A stretch of 64,000 nt of DNA from Litsea cubeba (GCA_012931725.1 CM022953.1:56831066-56895065); one strand, 5' to 3'. Positions 23,154 to 34,482 are shown, counted from the first letter of the stretch. Numbers and translations are program-made. Notes: generated by a model from the sequence alone, not told the origin.

Positions 23154-24265
23154 TTAGGGGGTGTTTGGAAACCAGATATTTTAAGAGTTTGCGCTAGATT
23201 ATCTGCTAGTTTAAAATATAATATATTCACCTAAAGATGAGGTGTTTGGATAACTTATAAAGTATTTTACAATATCTAACTTTCTTCTAAACCTTCCTAT
23301 TAGATTATTCAAGGATATGCAATACTAAATGATCTTTTATTACAAAAAACGTCTTTCTTTAATATAAGTGGAGAGTTTTCTGAGTAAAAACCATAGAAGG
23401 GTTTATGAGCAACCATTAATTATGTGGCCCGCAATAAATTTTAACATCAATGATTCTTATAACATTGCAATTATGATTCCCATCATTAGATTGGTCCCAC
23501 AACGCTTACAAATCTAATGTAGAGCTCTATACCCATGATTACAAAGCTCTCGTTAATTATCAATATTACGTGGGCCATATAAACGCCACACATGGGGGCT
23601 TTCATTGTGATCACCAACATTAGGTGGATCCTATATTACCTAGAGTCCCTGATTACAAAGATGGAATTGTGCGATTGCAATTATAAGTTTCCCATCATTA
23701 AATGAGCCCTACTTTTTGATAGCTCCCTTAGTGTTGTTATGACTACCAACATTAAATGGGTCCCACAATGATTTATCATGGATGGATTCATCAATGATGT
23801 TTGACCTCAGATAAGGCTTTATAAAAAAGAAAACTAGATAGGGCCATTTGTGATAATCACCATTAGATGTAAGGCGCTATTATTGCAAATGTTTGGTAAG
23901 CCCACCTCAATTGTACAATATTACTTGGATCCCGTGGTTTAAACATTTAATCTTGTGATTTTTTAACAATCGATGAGTCCTACTATGATTATTAACGCAT
24001 GTGGTTACTAATTGTGGGTTTGCATTGGGTCAATTGATTACTTTTTTTCCATTGCTTGTTCAGTATATCATCTTGTGATTTTTTTTTAATTTTTTTAATA
24101 TAAATTTCCAAACACTTCAAAGGTATATTGAAACTTGTAGAAATCGCCAAACACCATAAGTGACACAATATAATTATACGACAATATTTTATTCTATGGT
24201 AATAAAATCTTACAATATTTAAATTTGTTGATATTATCTTATGGATTTATCCAAACATCCCCTAA
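23154..24265. mobile_element. TIR element of about 1.1 kb (Harbinger/Tourist-like)
   Basis: Ends are TTAGGGGGTGTTTGG and CCAAACATCCCCTAA, an inverted repeat with one mismatch. If TTA/TAA is target sequence it is not an exact direct repeat, so the superfamily is unsure. The interior has loosely repeated blocks such as CCAACATTA..TGG..TCC (about 23470-23780). No transposase. Confidence 0.55.
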
Positions 24266-24424
24266 ATAAAAGACTCATCTATGACAATTTGACTAAAAGA
24301 AAACCCGAAAGAAATGCAATTTATCTGAGGATTTGGCTGAAGTTAGATCACAAAAGGAGAAACAAAATTCGTATTTGGGACAAGGCTTTGATGATGATGA
24401 TGATATAAATAAATGACCGTTAAG

Positions 24425-25380
24425 ACTTGGGCTTGTTTGGATGCACAAGAAAATACAAGAAAGGAACATTTTATAGAATATAATTTTTCATTTTTCTAAG
24501 AAAATATGAAAAAACTATTTTCTTTTAAAAAGCTCAATATTTTCTCCTACAACTCTCTCCTGTAGAAACTTTTCTTTAATATAAAAATCTTTCAAAATGT
24601 GGTTTACAAAGTGGTAAAGTAAAGAACTTCCCCAAATCTATTATGATGTACTTATTTACATGTATGGTAAAGTAAAGTAAAGGTAAATGTCATATCACGG
24701 TAAATGTGAGTAAAGTAAATGGTGAAGTAAAGAATATAGTGCGGTAAAGCAGTTTCTTTTTGTTTGACTTTAGTTTGTCACACTTTACAGTAATTTATAT
24801 AGTAAAGAATGAGTGACTTGTGATAAAGCTTATTGTAAAAAAGTGGTGGCTAGATTTTACTTTTTTCATCTAAACATGGAGAAGGGCTAATATGGCATAT
24901 TTAGGTCAATGCATGTTTGTTTATATATTTGGTAAAGTAAAACAAATGTTGATGTCACATCATGATAAAAGATGAGGTAAAGTAAGGTAAGATGAAGTAT
25001 GTGGTAAAGTAAAGTAGGAGAGAGAGAGAGTTGTAAAGTAGTTGTCATTTGTATTAACTTTACTTTACTACACTTAACCTAGTTTTATGTGATAATAAAG
25101 AAAAGTGGCTTATAGTAAAAAAATTGACAGTCAAGTATTTAATAAAGAATTATTCTAATAATGAACTTTACTATGATCAATAACACGAACTTCTTGTTAT
25201 TTTGGATTTTCTAATATATATTAATATCATATTACCTTCCAAACAACTTCAAAATCTATAATATTCTTAAAAAATTACCAAACAAAAAAAATATTATAAT
25301 ATCTTAATATTATACTATTCTAGTTTGTACTATGTTATTCTTTCAATATTTAAATATGTAAATTTTGTATTCTGTAAAAT
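24425..25380. other. AT-rich region with GGTAAAGTAAAG repeats
   Basis: The motif GGTAAAGTAAAG or close variants occurs at about 24612, 24665, 24930, 24975 and 25001, with complementary TTTACTTTAC near 25060. No gene. It may be a decayed transposon with subterminal repeats. Confidence 0.35.
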
Positions 25381-25544
25381 CAAGAGACGAATTTAACCGA
25401 GTGGATTTTTGTGTGACCTTTTTATCACGAGGCCTTTGCAACCCCATTATCATTGATGACCGTGGATCTAGGTGCTCCCCATGAACAAGGGCTGCATATG
25501 AACGGTTTGCACTACTCTTGGAGGTGGAAATTCCATTTGTTTAT

Positions 25545-25980
25545 GGTTGAGATTTTTGAAAATTATGGGGCATTGTTGGGAATTTTCAAAAATAAGAAAA
25601 TCAAGGTTTCGACTTTGTTTTCTTGGAAAGTACTTTTTATATTCATGCATTTTGCATGCAGAGAAAGTATTGAAAACCCCCATAGAAGATAACCCTTTTG
25701 AGAACCTATTTTTTATTTGAAAACTTGTCTTCTTTTAGAGTAATGCTACTTGAACATATTTTTTGGAGTGAATATTGGACAAACTCCTAAGTTACCCCTT
25801 GAATATACTTTTTAGCATGAATATTGGACAAACTCCTATGTTACCCCTTGAATATAGGAGTTTGTCCAATATTCATGTCAAAAAATCTGTCAAAGTAGAC
25901 TTTTTGCTTCTTTTATATGTAGCCCATATCCCAATCGGATATGGTATGGAGGAAAGAGACATTTATAAGAGATCCCTTAA
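25545..25980 (+). mobile_element. LTR-like copy (left) of an old LTR element
   Basis: Homologous to 45446-45692: both share AAAAATAAGAAAATCAAGG, ATAGAAGATAACCCTTTTGA and GGAGGAAAGAGACATTTATA in order. The left copy holds a 169-bp MITE that the right copy lacks. The LTR probably extends beyond 25980 to the right, but the other copy is cut at 45692, so its end cannot be set. No gag or pol lies between the copies apart from later insertions. Confidence 0.6.
25738..25906. mobile_element. MITE with 9-bp target duplication
   Basis: Flanked by CTTCTTTTA at 25729-25737 and 25907-25915. The two ends are inverted repeats of about 52 bp, and the inner 23 bp (25816-25838 against 25855-25877) are perfectly complementary. 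The matching empty site, with one CTTCTTTTA, is at 45626-45634. The 9-bp duplication points to a Mutator-type MITE. Confidence 0.8.
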
Positions 25981-27637
25981 CTTACCATATTAGTCTATTA
26001 ATAGACTTGGATCCTAACCGGTGGACTTGGGGTTGGGGCTTTAATCCAGATTGAGCTTGTAAGGCCTAACCCATGATGACCCCATCCTTTATTGGGCAAA
26101 GTTGGATTGATGCTGGCCAGGTTGACTCAATCCTTAATTGGGTTGAGCTAATTGATTATGGGCCAGGCTGGACCTGATTACGAAGAAGGTGGTTATGGTT
26201 ATTTTAACTACCATAGTTATGTCTCAAATCCCCAACGGAGCTCTCTCCAAAATCGGGAGATTCAACTTGATTTTGCATTATCATTACGTGGGTCTCACTC
26301 TCATGTAGATTATTTGAAAATCATCACCATGGGTCGTAGTTCTGGTGTTGGGTCCTTAAAGGGCCAATGAGTTCAGGATTGATCTTCGAGTCAGTAAATG
26401 CAGATCAACAACAGTTTTACCGGGCTTCGTTGTATCTTGGAGGCGGGCCGCTTGTTAACTCATTGCTGACTTGGTCCCACCAAGGGGGTGGCGGAAAACG
26501 TCTTAAGAAAAGCGATTGCTCACCTTGAAGCATTTATTTTTTCTCTCTTTTCATAGATCTAGTTCCACCCACACCAACAGTCTTAAGACGTTGATATTCT
26601 CAAGGATCATATGAGATAGTGTATCCGATGGATTATGGATCATCTCACATTTGCTTCCAATGGTTGGATTATCTCACTTGACATTACAAATTGAAAATTA
26701 AGAAGTGGTATTTTCTTGATCGCTCCAATGGATGCAATTCAATGATTGGATCTTCTTAATCCATGTGCTTGGCTTGAAGTGGAGACGTCGAGATAAAAAA
26801 TGGTATTATAACGTCGTTGATTTGCTCACATGAAGATCGATTCGTGAGTGATTGTGGTGAGGTAGCCCGAAACCCCTCTTATTTAAATTTCGTGAACCCT
26901 TATTTCTTTTTTATATTTCTTAATGGATCTACGGTTAGATTTGAACAATTGATAATGCATAGGACGCCCAAAATTCTAGCATGAGAAATTATATCCTCAT
27001 TGGTTTTGAGAGATCTAAAACAAAAATGCAATCATGTCATTTTTATGCACTCTTGTGAGTAGTTTTTGCATAATCTGAACCGTACAATATTATGCCAGGG
27101 ACATGCCATTTTTTTTTTTTTTTGAGATTTTTTTGGGTCCTTACAACTATTAGATTGAATGGACTTCTTTTTAAGAAAAAATCTTTTATAGAGTTGGGCC
27201 TGTTTCTATTGGCATGCCATACACATGTTTTGTAGTTGGCCACTTTCAAGCTACAATATTCTTTAGGTTACTGGTAGATAGTTCATAATTGGGCCTGACT
27301 TGTTTGTCACATATGACCATATTGTTGATGCAATATTTTTACCTTCATTAAAAAAAAAAAAAAGGGTCCATGGTAAGGTAGGTCAGGAAGAATTGGGCCT
27401 GTTTTAACCATGTTATGATAATTTTTTATGGTAGCTTGTATGTCAATTCTTCTCACTCTATGTTAGACAATACATTCTTATATTATTGTCTAGTTGTTTG
27501 GTGATATAAAATCACAAATCTTACATATAGATGAGCCTTTCAAGGCTTTCTTTTCTTATTGGCCATGCATAATAATGGTATCATATATAAATATTTTTTA
27601 GAGCTTAAGTCTTTGGCCATGATATGATAAAACTTGT
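25981..27637. other. Rest of the old LTR element, no gene seen
   Basis: Probably the remainder of the left LTR plus internal sequence. The reading frames are short. The sequence continues at 40183 on the other side of the Tat element. Confidence 0.35.
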
Positions 27638-28592
27638 TGTGTGGGAAATTTCCAGAGCTACAGGATTAAGCTAATCACAGCCATCAGATGGGGCTAAGCA
27701 TTTTCACGTGCCATCCGCGTGCCATCTACGTGGCACCGATCTCATCCCGGCTACCAGGGCAGAGGCCTTAGCCGACACCAGGCATCTCCAGGCCACAAGC
27801 GCCGAACTGGACCACCTCGGGCATCATCTCGGCAAAGAGTCCACCCCGGCAGGGCCACCCCGGATGCCGTCTCCGCAGAGAGCCCTACCTCGGCTGAAGC
27901 CACCTCGGCTGAAGAAGCCAGGACAGTAACCGAAGCTAGAAAGAACATCCGCTTGGGCCCCTCATCCCCCACGTCACCAGGCACGTGGAGGGATAGGGTC
28001 ACGAGCTAGTGGGACAGACACGACATCCAGCCGCCCACTATCTTCACCAGATCGCCACATGGCAGCATCCAGCGGCTGAGGCCACATCAGGGCAAGGCCC
28101 GAGGGAAGATCCGCTGGTACTCCAACCGCCAAAGGCGCCCAACACAACCTGGCCCAACAAGACACGCATTTAATGCAATGTGGGCTGACCCGACTAGCAT
28201 TAAATGCTGAGTGGGCCGGATTAGACTGCATTTATTACTTTGTGGGCTGATCATGACTTCCCAGTCAGATCATGGGACCCACACCCAGATATTCTCTGAG
28301 AGATACGATCCAATCCTCTATAAATAGACCTTCATACACCATGCAAGGTACGCATAATCCCACTCACAGAGCCCTTACTCTGTCTCTCTTCTCCCTCTCC
28401 TTCCATCGTTCCAGTCCCCATACTGACTTTGGCATCGGAGAGCCTTGCGCCGCTCAGGCCAGGGTCCTCTGACCGTTTGCTACTCTCTTTCAGGCTTTCG
28501 GACGGCATCCAGACATCCCAGACACCATCATCTTCACGGATAAGTCCTGTAAGGCACCCTCTTATTGTGGGTCATAATTTTCTGCACCTACA
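27638..28592 (+). repeat. 5' LTR of the Tat element
   Basis: Runs TGTGTGGG...CACCTACA, 955 bp. It differs from the 3' LTR at one position (ATGCAAGG near 28344 against ATGTAAGG near 39934). It contains the promoter for the genomic transcript. Confidence 0.95.
28318..28326 (+). promoter_or_regulatory. TATA box of the Tat LTR promoter
   Basis: CTATAAATA about 275 bp before the LTR end. Transcription would start near 28350. The same box is in the 3' LTR near 39908-39916. Confidence 0.75.
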
Positions 28593-28593
28593 A

Positions 28594-28611
28594 TTGGCGC
28601 CGTCTGTGGGG
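28594..28611 (+). other. Primer binding site of the Tat element
   Basis: TTGGCGCCGTCTGTGGGG begins two bases after the LTR. The TGGCGCCGTC core is complementary to the 3' end of tRNA-Asp and is usual for Tat/Athila-type elements. Confidence 0.8.
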
Positions 28612-28687
28612 AAGCAATATCCCAGCCTTCCCAACCTTCTCCTAATCTTTCCAAACAATCCTTCTTCACCTCAACCTCTCAGAAGCC

Positions 28688-31600
28688 ATGCCTCCGAAAG
28701 CTAAGAAGGGCGTAGAATCCTCAAGAGCAGCGCTCGAGCTGCCACCACCGCCAGCGGACGTCCCTCCTCAAGGACGCTCCCACACGGTGCATGGCACGAC
28801 TGCAGGCGAGGGCCGCTTAGGCTCCCAGCTCTTTATCGAGTTCCCACTCCAAGAGGGACTCGAGGCCTCAATCTCATCAGGAGAAGTCGCGCCACCCGGA
28901 CGCAGTGAGCGTCAGCATAAGCGTCCCCGGAAGGACAAAGCCGTGGCCGTAGGAGAAACGCGCCGCGCTCAACCCCCTGGGGAGGTTCCTGAAGCTGCCC
29001 TCCTCCAGAAGCAACTCCAGAAGCAAGAACGAATGATTCGCGAGCTTCAGCAGCAGCTGAAGGCAGTGCAAACTGCCTCCTTGAGGGAGGTCTCGGAGCC
29101 TCAAGGGAAAAAGAAGGATGCTCCCAGCAAGGCAGCCCAGCCTCCCCGCGAGGCAGCCCAGCCTCCCCGTGAGGAACTCAGACATCATCTGGACCAGAAA
29201 CGGAGCCAGATCCATGACGAAGGCTCGAGCAACAGCCGAAGTCACCACAGCCGAGGCGGCCGAACCCATAGCCGTCGTAGCCCGAGCCATCCCAAGCGGA
29301 AGACCCGAGCTCAGACTCCAGAGAAGGATGACGAGCAAGAGCGATTTGACAAGCGCGTCAGATTGGCTCTCCAGCGCAACTTGGACATGCGGGACCAGAA
29401 GCAGCTCTGTGGTCACACTGATCTCGGGGGCTCTCCCTTCACAAAAGAGATCGAGCACACCCCCTTGCCCAAGAAGTTCTCCGTCCCGCGGTTCGTCCCC
29501 TACGACGGACTGTCCGATCCATCTGCGCACCTCCGACACTTCTCCCAGAAGATGTCCATTTGGGGAAACGAGGGTCACCTAAACTGCAAGATCTTCTCCT
29601 CCAGTTTGGGTGACCTCCCCCTGAAGTGGTTCTGCTCCCTCCCGGAGCAGTCAGTTTCCAGCTGGAAGGAGCTCCAGCTCTCCTTCCTGAAGAAGTTCCA
29701 GGCCTACGCCGTCGTCCCCAAGAAGGAAGGGGACCTCATCGCCCTGAGAATGAAGCAGGGCGAAACCCTCGCCAAGTTCACCCACCGATTCTGGGCGATC
29801 TACAGCCAGATCGAGGACGCGAGAGAGGCGATAGCCATCTACGCCTTCCAGCATGCCCTGATCCCCGGCATCGACGTGCGGAAGGACTTGGCCGGGGACA
29901 CCCCAGAGTCCATGTCAGAGTTGATGTCCCGGGTGAAGCGCTTCATCGCCCGGGAGGAAGACGAGATCCGAGCTAAGGATCAGGACGGGCATCCGGAGCC
30001 CGAACAGAAGAATAGCCAGCCTCGGCAAAGAGGCGGGAGGCCCTCCCAGAAGCAGGAGCCCAAGCGGGACTGGGCCTCCATTTCGACGAAGCCTTCGTCG
30101 TCCAGGTCTGGGGGCAATTGGAAGCCCAGACCTCCCTCCAGCGCCAGTCAGAGCGTCAACGTCGTCTTCAAGGAGCCGATCTACCGCATCCTGGCCAAAA
30201 TCAAATCCAAGCCATTCTTCAAGTATCCTCCGCCCCTGAAGAGTGAACCCACCGAAGGAGCCCGGAGCAAGCTCTACTGCTCCTTCCATAAGGGCAACGG
30301 GCACAGGACCGAAGAATGCAGGACTTTGCAGTGGTATCTGGAGAAGCTGGCCAAAGAGGGCCACATCCCAGAGTTCATCAAGGAAGGTGATGCCGGCGGC
30401 AGCGAGGGCCGGATCCACCAGAGCGCAGCCCAAGCTCCAGACAGCGAGGACTCAGAGAAGATCATCAACGTGATCCATCTGGCGTCCTTAGCTCCCGCTT
30501 CCTCATCCCGGGGAAGCTCTCAAACCCGTGCCGAAGCCAGGCGGGCTTCGCACGAGAAAGAAGTAATGAAAGCCGACCTCGCCCCGGCATCCAAGAAAGC
30601 CCGCCGCGACAGACCAGCCATCTCGTTCTCGGATCGAGATCTAGAGGGAGTCCAGGTCCCTCACAACGACCCCCTGCTCCTTACCATGAAGCTGAGAGAC
30701 TTCACCGTAAAGAGGATCCTCGTCGACTCCGGCAGCTCCTCCGAGGTCCTCTACTACGACTGCTTCAAGAGGATGAAGCTCTCCGAAGCAGACCTCACGG
30801 AGGTCCGAGCACCCTTGCTAGGGTTATCCGCCACGCCAGTCTACCCCAAGGGTAGAATCACCTTGGAAACCCAAGTCGGCGGAGCCTCCGTGTCAGCCGA
30901 CTTTCTGGTTGTGGACGCCCCTTCTCCCTACAATGTCATTCTGGGCAGAACGTGGCTCCACAAGCTAGAGGCAGTTCCATCTTCCTTCCACCAAAAGCTG
31001 AAGTTCGTCCATGAGAACGAGGAAGGCAAGATGGAAGTAGTCACAGTGAAGGGAGACCAGCAGCAGGCCAGGCAGTGCATGCTGGCCGCAGTCCCAGCCG
31101 TGAAGGAGCCAGAGCGCGTCAACCTGGCCGAATTCGAGAAGGGCCTCGATGAGATCGGCCGGGACCCCGAGAAGAAGAGCATCGAGGACCTGGCCGAGGT
31201 CAGACTGGACCCGGCAGACCCAGACCGGTTCTTCCTGATCGGCACCCAGCTGTCGGACGAAGAAAGGGCCGAACTCTCCCGGTTCTTGATGCAGAATGTG
31301 GACGTCTTCGCTTGGAACCCAAGTGAGATGCCCGGGGTCGACCCTGAGGTCATGTGCCACAAGCTTAACGTCGACCCCGACCACAAACCAGTAGTGCAGA
31401 GGGCCCGCAGGACCGGGCTACAGCAGACAGATGCAGTCGTCGAAGAGGTCGACAACCTGCTAAAAGCAGGGGCCATCCGGGAAGTACAGTACCCGGTATG
31501 GCTGGCCAACACGGTGGTCGTCAAGAAGAAAACTGGGAAGTGGAGGGTGTGCGTGGACTTCACCGACATGAACAGGGCTTGCCCTAAGGACAGTTTCCCC

Positions 31601-33808
31601 CTCCCGAAGATTGACCAACTGATCGACGCCACCTCTGGTCACGACCGAATGAGCTTCCTTGACGCCTACCGAGGCTATCATCAGATCCCGCTCTACGAGC
31701 CCGACGAGGAGAAAACATCGTTCATCACCCCCCGCGGCACTTACTGCTATAAGGTGATGCCCTTCGGGCTGAAGAACGCGGGGGCGACCTATCAGCGCCT
31801 CGTCACGAAGATGTTCCAGGCCCAGCTCGGCCGATCGGTGGAGGTGTACATCGACGACATGGTCGTCAAATCTGTGCGCTCCAGCGACCATCTGACGGAT
31901 CTCGGCGAAGTCTTCGGCATCCTTCGCGCCTACAAGCTCAAGCTGAACGCTTCCAAGTGTGCCTTCGGCGTAGCCTCTGGCAAGTTCCTTGGCAGCTTGG
32001 TGACGCGGAGGGGGATAGAGGCCAATCCGGACCAGATCACTGCCATCCAGGGCATCCAGAGTCCCTCCACCACAAAAGAAGTTCAGAGGCTCACAGGAAT
32101 GGCCGCCGCACTTAATCGCTTCATCAGCCGATCATCAGATAAGTGCAAGCCTTTCTTCCAGCTTCTTAGAAAAAATTTGCAGTTCCAATGGACCCCTGAG
32201 TGCGACCAGGCATTGGCCGCACTCAAAACTTATTTGATGTCACCACCATTACTCTCTACCCCAACTCGGGGGGAGATTCTGTATTTGTACCTTGCGGTCT
32301 CGGATCACGCAGTGAGCTCCGTCCTCATCAGGGAGGACGAGGGAGTTCAAAAGCCGATCTATTACACGAGCAAGACACTGCTCGATGCCGAGACCAGGTA
32401 CCTCCTGTTGGAGAAGCTTGCGTTGGCTCTCGTTACCGCCTCCCGCAAGCTCTCCCATTATTTTCAATCCCACACTATTGTGGTGATCACGGAGCATCCA
32501 CTTCGGTCATTGTTCAAGAAAGCTGATTTTTCAGGGCGCATATCAAAGTGGGCAGTTGAACTGGGGCAGTATGACATTCAGTACCGTCCCCGAACTGCAA
32601 TCAAAGCCCAGATCCTGGCAGACTTCATTGTCGAATTCGCCTCCCCCGGCCCGGCTCCGACCCAGCTCGGCACGGCACTGGGGGGCACAGGGCAAGAGCC
32701 AGTAGAAACAGAAGTCCAGCAGCCTCCCACCTCGGCATGGAGGATCTTTGTCGACGGGTCGTCCACCTCCAAGAGAGCAGGCCTCGGCATAGTTCTCCAA
32801 TCGCCAGAGGGACTGGTCATAGAGCAAGCCTTCACCTTGGACTTCAAAGCGACGAACAATGAGGCAGAGTACGAAGCAATGATTGCAGGATTGAACAGCG
32901 CCCGAATCCTCGGAGCCCAGCATCTGGAGATCTTCAGCGACTCTCAACTGGTAACTAGCCAGCTCGCTGGGGACTACCAGGCTCGGGACGACAGGATGGC
33001 GGCCTACTTGGCCCTTGCGAAAAAACTACTCTCCCAATTCCAGAAAGCCGAGGTCAGACAAATATCCAGAGACACCAACACGCATGCAGATGCGCTTGCA
33101 AACCTGGCCTCCGCTGTCGAAGCAGGAAAGAAGAGGACCATCGAGGTCGGGTCAGTATCAAGGTCAAGTCTAGAACTCCATTCATCTCGGCTTGTCCTCT
33201 GTGCTGACCTCGGCCCCAGCTGGATGGATCCAATTGTCGCCTACTTGAAGGATGACCAGCTCCCCGAGGACAAGACAGAAGCCCACAAGATCAGGCTCAA
33301 AGCAGCTCGGTTTTGGCTCTCTCCAGAAGGCAAACTCTACAGGAAGTCCTTCACGGGTCCGTACCTCCAATGCGTCCACCCGTCCAAGGTGGATGACTTC
33401 CTGTACGAGATCCATGAAGGAATCTGCGGCAGCCATATTGGAGGTCGGTCATTGGCCTACAGAGCAATCAGCCAGGGTTACTGGTGGCCTTACATGCAGA
33501 AGGACGCCCAGGTCTACGCCAGGAAATGCGAGAAATGCCAGAAGTTCTCCCACTCACTCCATCAGCCAGCACAGGATCTGAGTCCCCTCTCTAGCCCATG
33601 GCCCTTCGCTCAATGGGGCCTGGACATTGTGGGGCCTCTTCACCGAGCTCCAGGGAACAAGAGATGGCTGATAGTGGCGACGGACTACTTCACCAAGTGG
33701 ATAGAGGCTGAGCCGTTGTCCTCCATCACGGACCGGGACTCCAGGAACTTCGTTTGGAAAAAACATCCTTACGAGGTTCGGCATCCCCCGGACCCTGATC
33801 TCGGATAA
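28688..33808 (+). CDS. Gag-Pol polyprotein of the Tat element (closed by a frameshift in integrase)
   Basis: The ATG at 28688 (MPPKAKKGVESS) follows the primer site by 76 bases and opens 1706 codons. In order: a charged N-terminus with a Gln-rich coiled segment; a gag capsid domain at about residues 255-370 (LRHFSQKMSIW, KELQLSFLKKFQAY); a Tat-type knuckle CSFHKGNGHRTEEC near 531-544; and an aspartic protease with DSGSS at 680. The reverse transcriptase follows, with YIDDM at 1054. A first RNase H lies at about 1195-1310, and a second RNase H at about 1350-1485 (FVDGSS, NEAEYEA, FSDSQL, HADALAN). The integrase has its zinc-binding HHCC region at about 1574-1618 and first catalytic Asp in GLDIVGP near 1644. 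A run of six A at 33758-33763 shifts the frame, giving an early stop at 33808; coding continues in another frame. Confidence 0.93.
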   Translation: MPPKAKKGVESSRAALELPPPPADVPPQGRSHTVHGTTAGEGRLGSQLFIEFPLQEGLEASISSGEVAPPGRSERQHKRPRKDKAVAVGETRRAQPPGEVPEAALLQKQLQKQERMIRELQQQLKAVQTASLREVSEPQGKKKDAPSKAAQPPREAAQPPREELRHHLDQKRSQIHDEGSSNSRSHHSRGGRTHSRRSPSHPKRKTRAQTPEKDDEQERFDKRVRLALQRNLDMRDQKQLCGHTDLGGSPFTKEIEHTPLPKKFSVPRFVPYDGLSDPSAHLRHFSQKMSIWGNEGHLNCKIFSSSLGDLPLKWFCSLPEQSVSSWKELQLSFLKKFQAYAVVPKKEGDLIALRMKQGETLAKFTHRFWAIYSQIEDAREAIAIYAFQHALIPGIDVRKDLAGDTPESMSELMSRVKRFIAREEDEIRAKDQDGHPEPEQKNSQPRQRGGRPSQKQEPKRDWASISTKPSSSRSGGNWKPRPPSSASQSVNVVFKEPIYRILAKIKSKPFFKYPPPLKSEPTEGARSKLYCSFHKGNGHRTEECRTLQWYLEKLAKEGHIPEFIKEGDAGGSEGRIHQSAAQAPDSEDSEKIINVIHLASLAPASSSRGSSQTRAEARRASHEKEVMKADLAPASKKARRDRPAISFSDRDLEGVQVPHNDPLLLTMKLRDFTVKRILVDSGSSSEVLYYDCFKRMKLSEADLTEVRAPLLGLSATPVYPKGRITLETQVGGASVSADFLVVDAPSPYNVILGRTWLHKLEAVPSSFHQKLKFVHENEEGKMEVVTVKGDQQQARQCMLAAVPAVKEPERVNLAEFEKGLDEIGRDPEKKSIEDLAEVRLDPADPDRFFLIGTQLSDEERAELSRFLMQNVDVFAWNPSEMPGVDPEVMCHKLNVDPDHKPVVQRARRTGLQQTDAVVEEVDNLLKAGAIREVQYPVWLANTVVVKKKTGKWRVCVDFTDMNRACPKDSFPLPKIDQLIDATSGHDRMSFLDAYRGYHQIPLYEPDEEKTSFITPRGTYCYKVMPFGLKNAGATYQRLVTKMFQAQLGRSVEVYIDDMVVKSVRSSDHLTDLGEVFGILRAYKLKLNASKCAFGVASGKFLGSLVTRRGIEANPDQITAIQGIQSPSTTKEVQRLTGMAAALNRFISRSSDKCKPFFQLLRKNLQFQWTPECDQALAALKTYLMSPPLLSTPTRGEILYLYLAVSDHAVSSVLIREDEGVQKPIYYTSKTLLDAETRYLLLEKLALALVTASRKLSHYFQSHTIVVITEHPLRSLFKKADFSGRISKWAVELGQYDIQYRPRTAIKAQILADFIVEFASPGPAPTQLGTALGGTGQEPVETEVQQPPTSAWRIFVDGSSTSKRAGLGIVLQSPEGLVIEQAFTLDFKATNNEAEYEAMIAGLNSARILGAQHLEIFSDSQLVTSQLAGDYQARDDRMAAYLALAKKLLSQFQKAEVRQISRDTNTHADALANLASAVEAGKKRTIEVGSVSRSSLELHSSRLVLCADLGPSWMDPIVAYLKDDQLPEDKTEAHKIRLKAARFWLSPEGKLYRKSFTGPYLQCVHPSKVDDFLYEIHEGICGSHIGGRSLAYRAISQGYWWPYMQKDAQVYARKCEKCQKFSHSLHQPAQDLSPLSSPWPFAQWGLDIVGPLHRAPGNKRWLIVATDYFTKWIEAEPLSSITDRDSRNFVWKKHPYEVRHPPDPDLG

Positions 33809-34460
33809 CGGGACTCAGTTCGACTCCAAATCCTTCAGAGAATTCTGCCAAGAGCACGGCATCAGAAACCATTACTCCACCCCGGCATATCCACAGAGTA
33901 ATGGCCAGGCAGAAATCTCCAACAAAGTGATCCTGGACGGCCTGAAGAAGCGACTGGACAAGGCAAAGGGCAGATGGACAGAAGAGCTTCCGAGCGTGCT
34001 GTGGGCATACAGAACAACTCCAAGGAGGTCCACCTCGGCAACACCTTTCTCTCTGGCCTACGGGATGGAGGCGGTCATTCCCTTGGAAATCGGCCTTCCT
34101 ACCCTGAGGACAGAGCTGGTCGACCAAGGCCGGAACGAGACGAACCTGGCGATGGAGCTGGAGCTGGCGGACGAGCGACGAGAGGCGGCAGCCCTGAGAC
34201 TGACCGACTATCAGCAACGGTTAGCCAGGGCGTACAATCAGAATGTCAAGGAGAGAAGGTTCACTGCGGGAGAGCTCGTTTTAAAGAAGACCCTGCCAGC
34301 TGACAAGGAACCAAATGAGGGGAAGCTCGCCCCGAACTGGCATGGCCCGTTCAGAGTGGTCTCACTGGCAGGAAAGTCAGCATACAAGCTCAAAGACTTG
34401 GATGGCAAGCCGCTACCGAGACCGTGGAACGCATCCCACTTGAAGAAATTTTATTTCTAA
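33764..34460 (+). CDS. Integrase C-terminal part, displaced frame
   Basis: Beyond the six-A run the second frame continues the integrase core (SDNGTQFDSKSFREF, then NGQAEISNK carrying the catalytic Glu). The C-terminal domain (PNWHGPFRVVSLAGKSAYKL) follows, ending at TAA 34458-34460. There is no sensible start of its own, so it is the tail of the polyprotein. A single-base indel separates it from the upstream frame; homopolymer error in the assembly is possible. Confidence 0.9.
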
Positions 34461-34482
34461 AGATGTAATGAACTTCAGAATC

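Noticed and set aside
25816..25877. Perfect 23-bp hairpin as a terminator or microRNA precursor
   Set aside because: It is the inner part of the MITE's inverted repeats, explained by the transposon.
27708..28009. Open frames in both Tat LTRs
   Set aside because: LTR sequence upstream of the TATA box; no coding context.
28877..29578. Long open frame on the minus strand opposite gag
   Set aside because: High GC and biased codon use of gag-pol create long shadow frames; no domain and no signals, unlike the antisense gene at 36.5-38.6 kb.
30928..31632. Long minus-strand frame opposite protease and polymerase
   Set aside because: Shadow of the gag-pol coding strand; the forward frame has all catalytic motifs.
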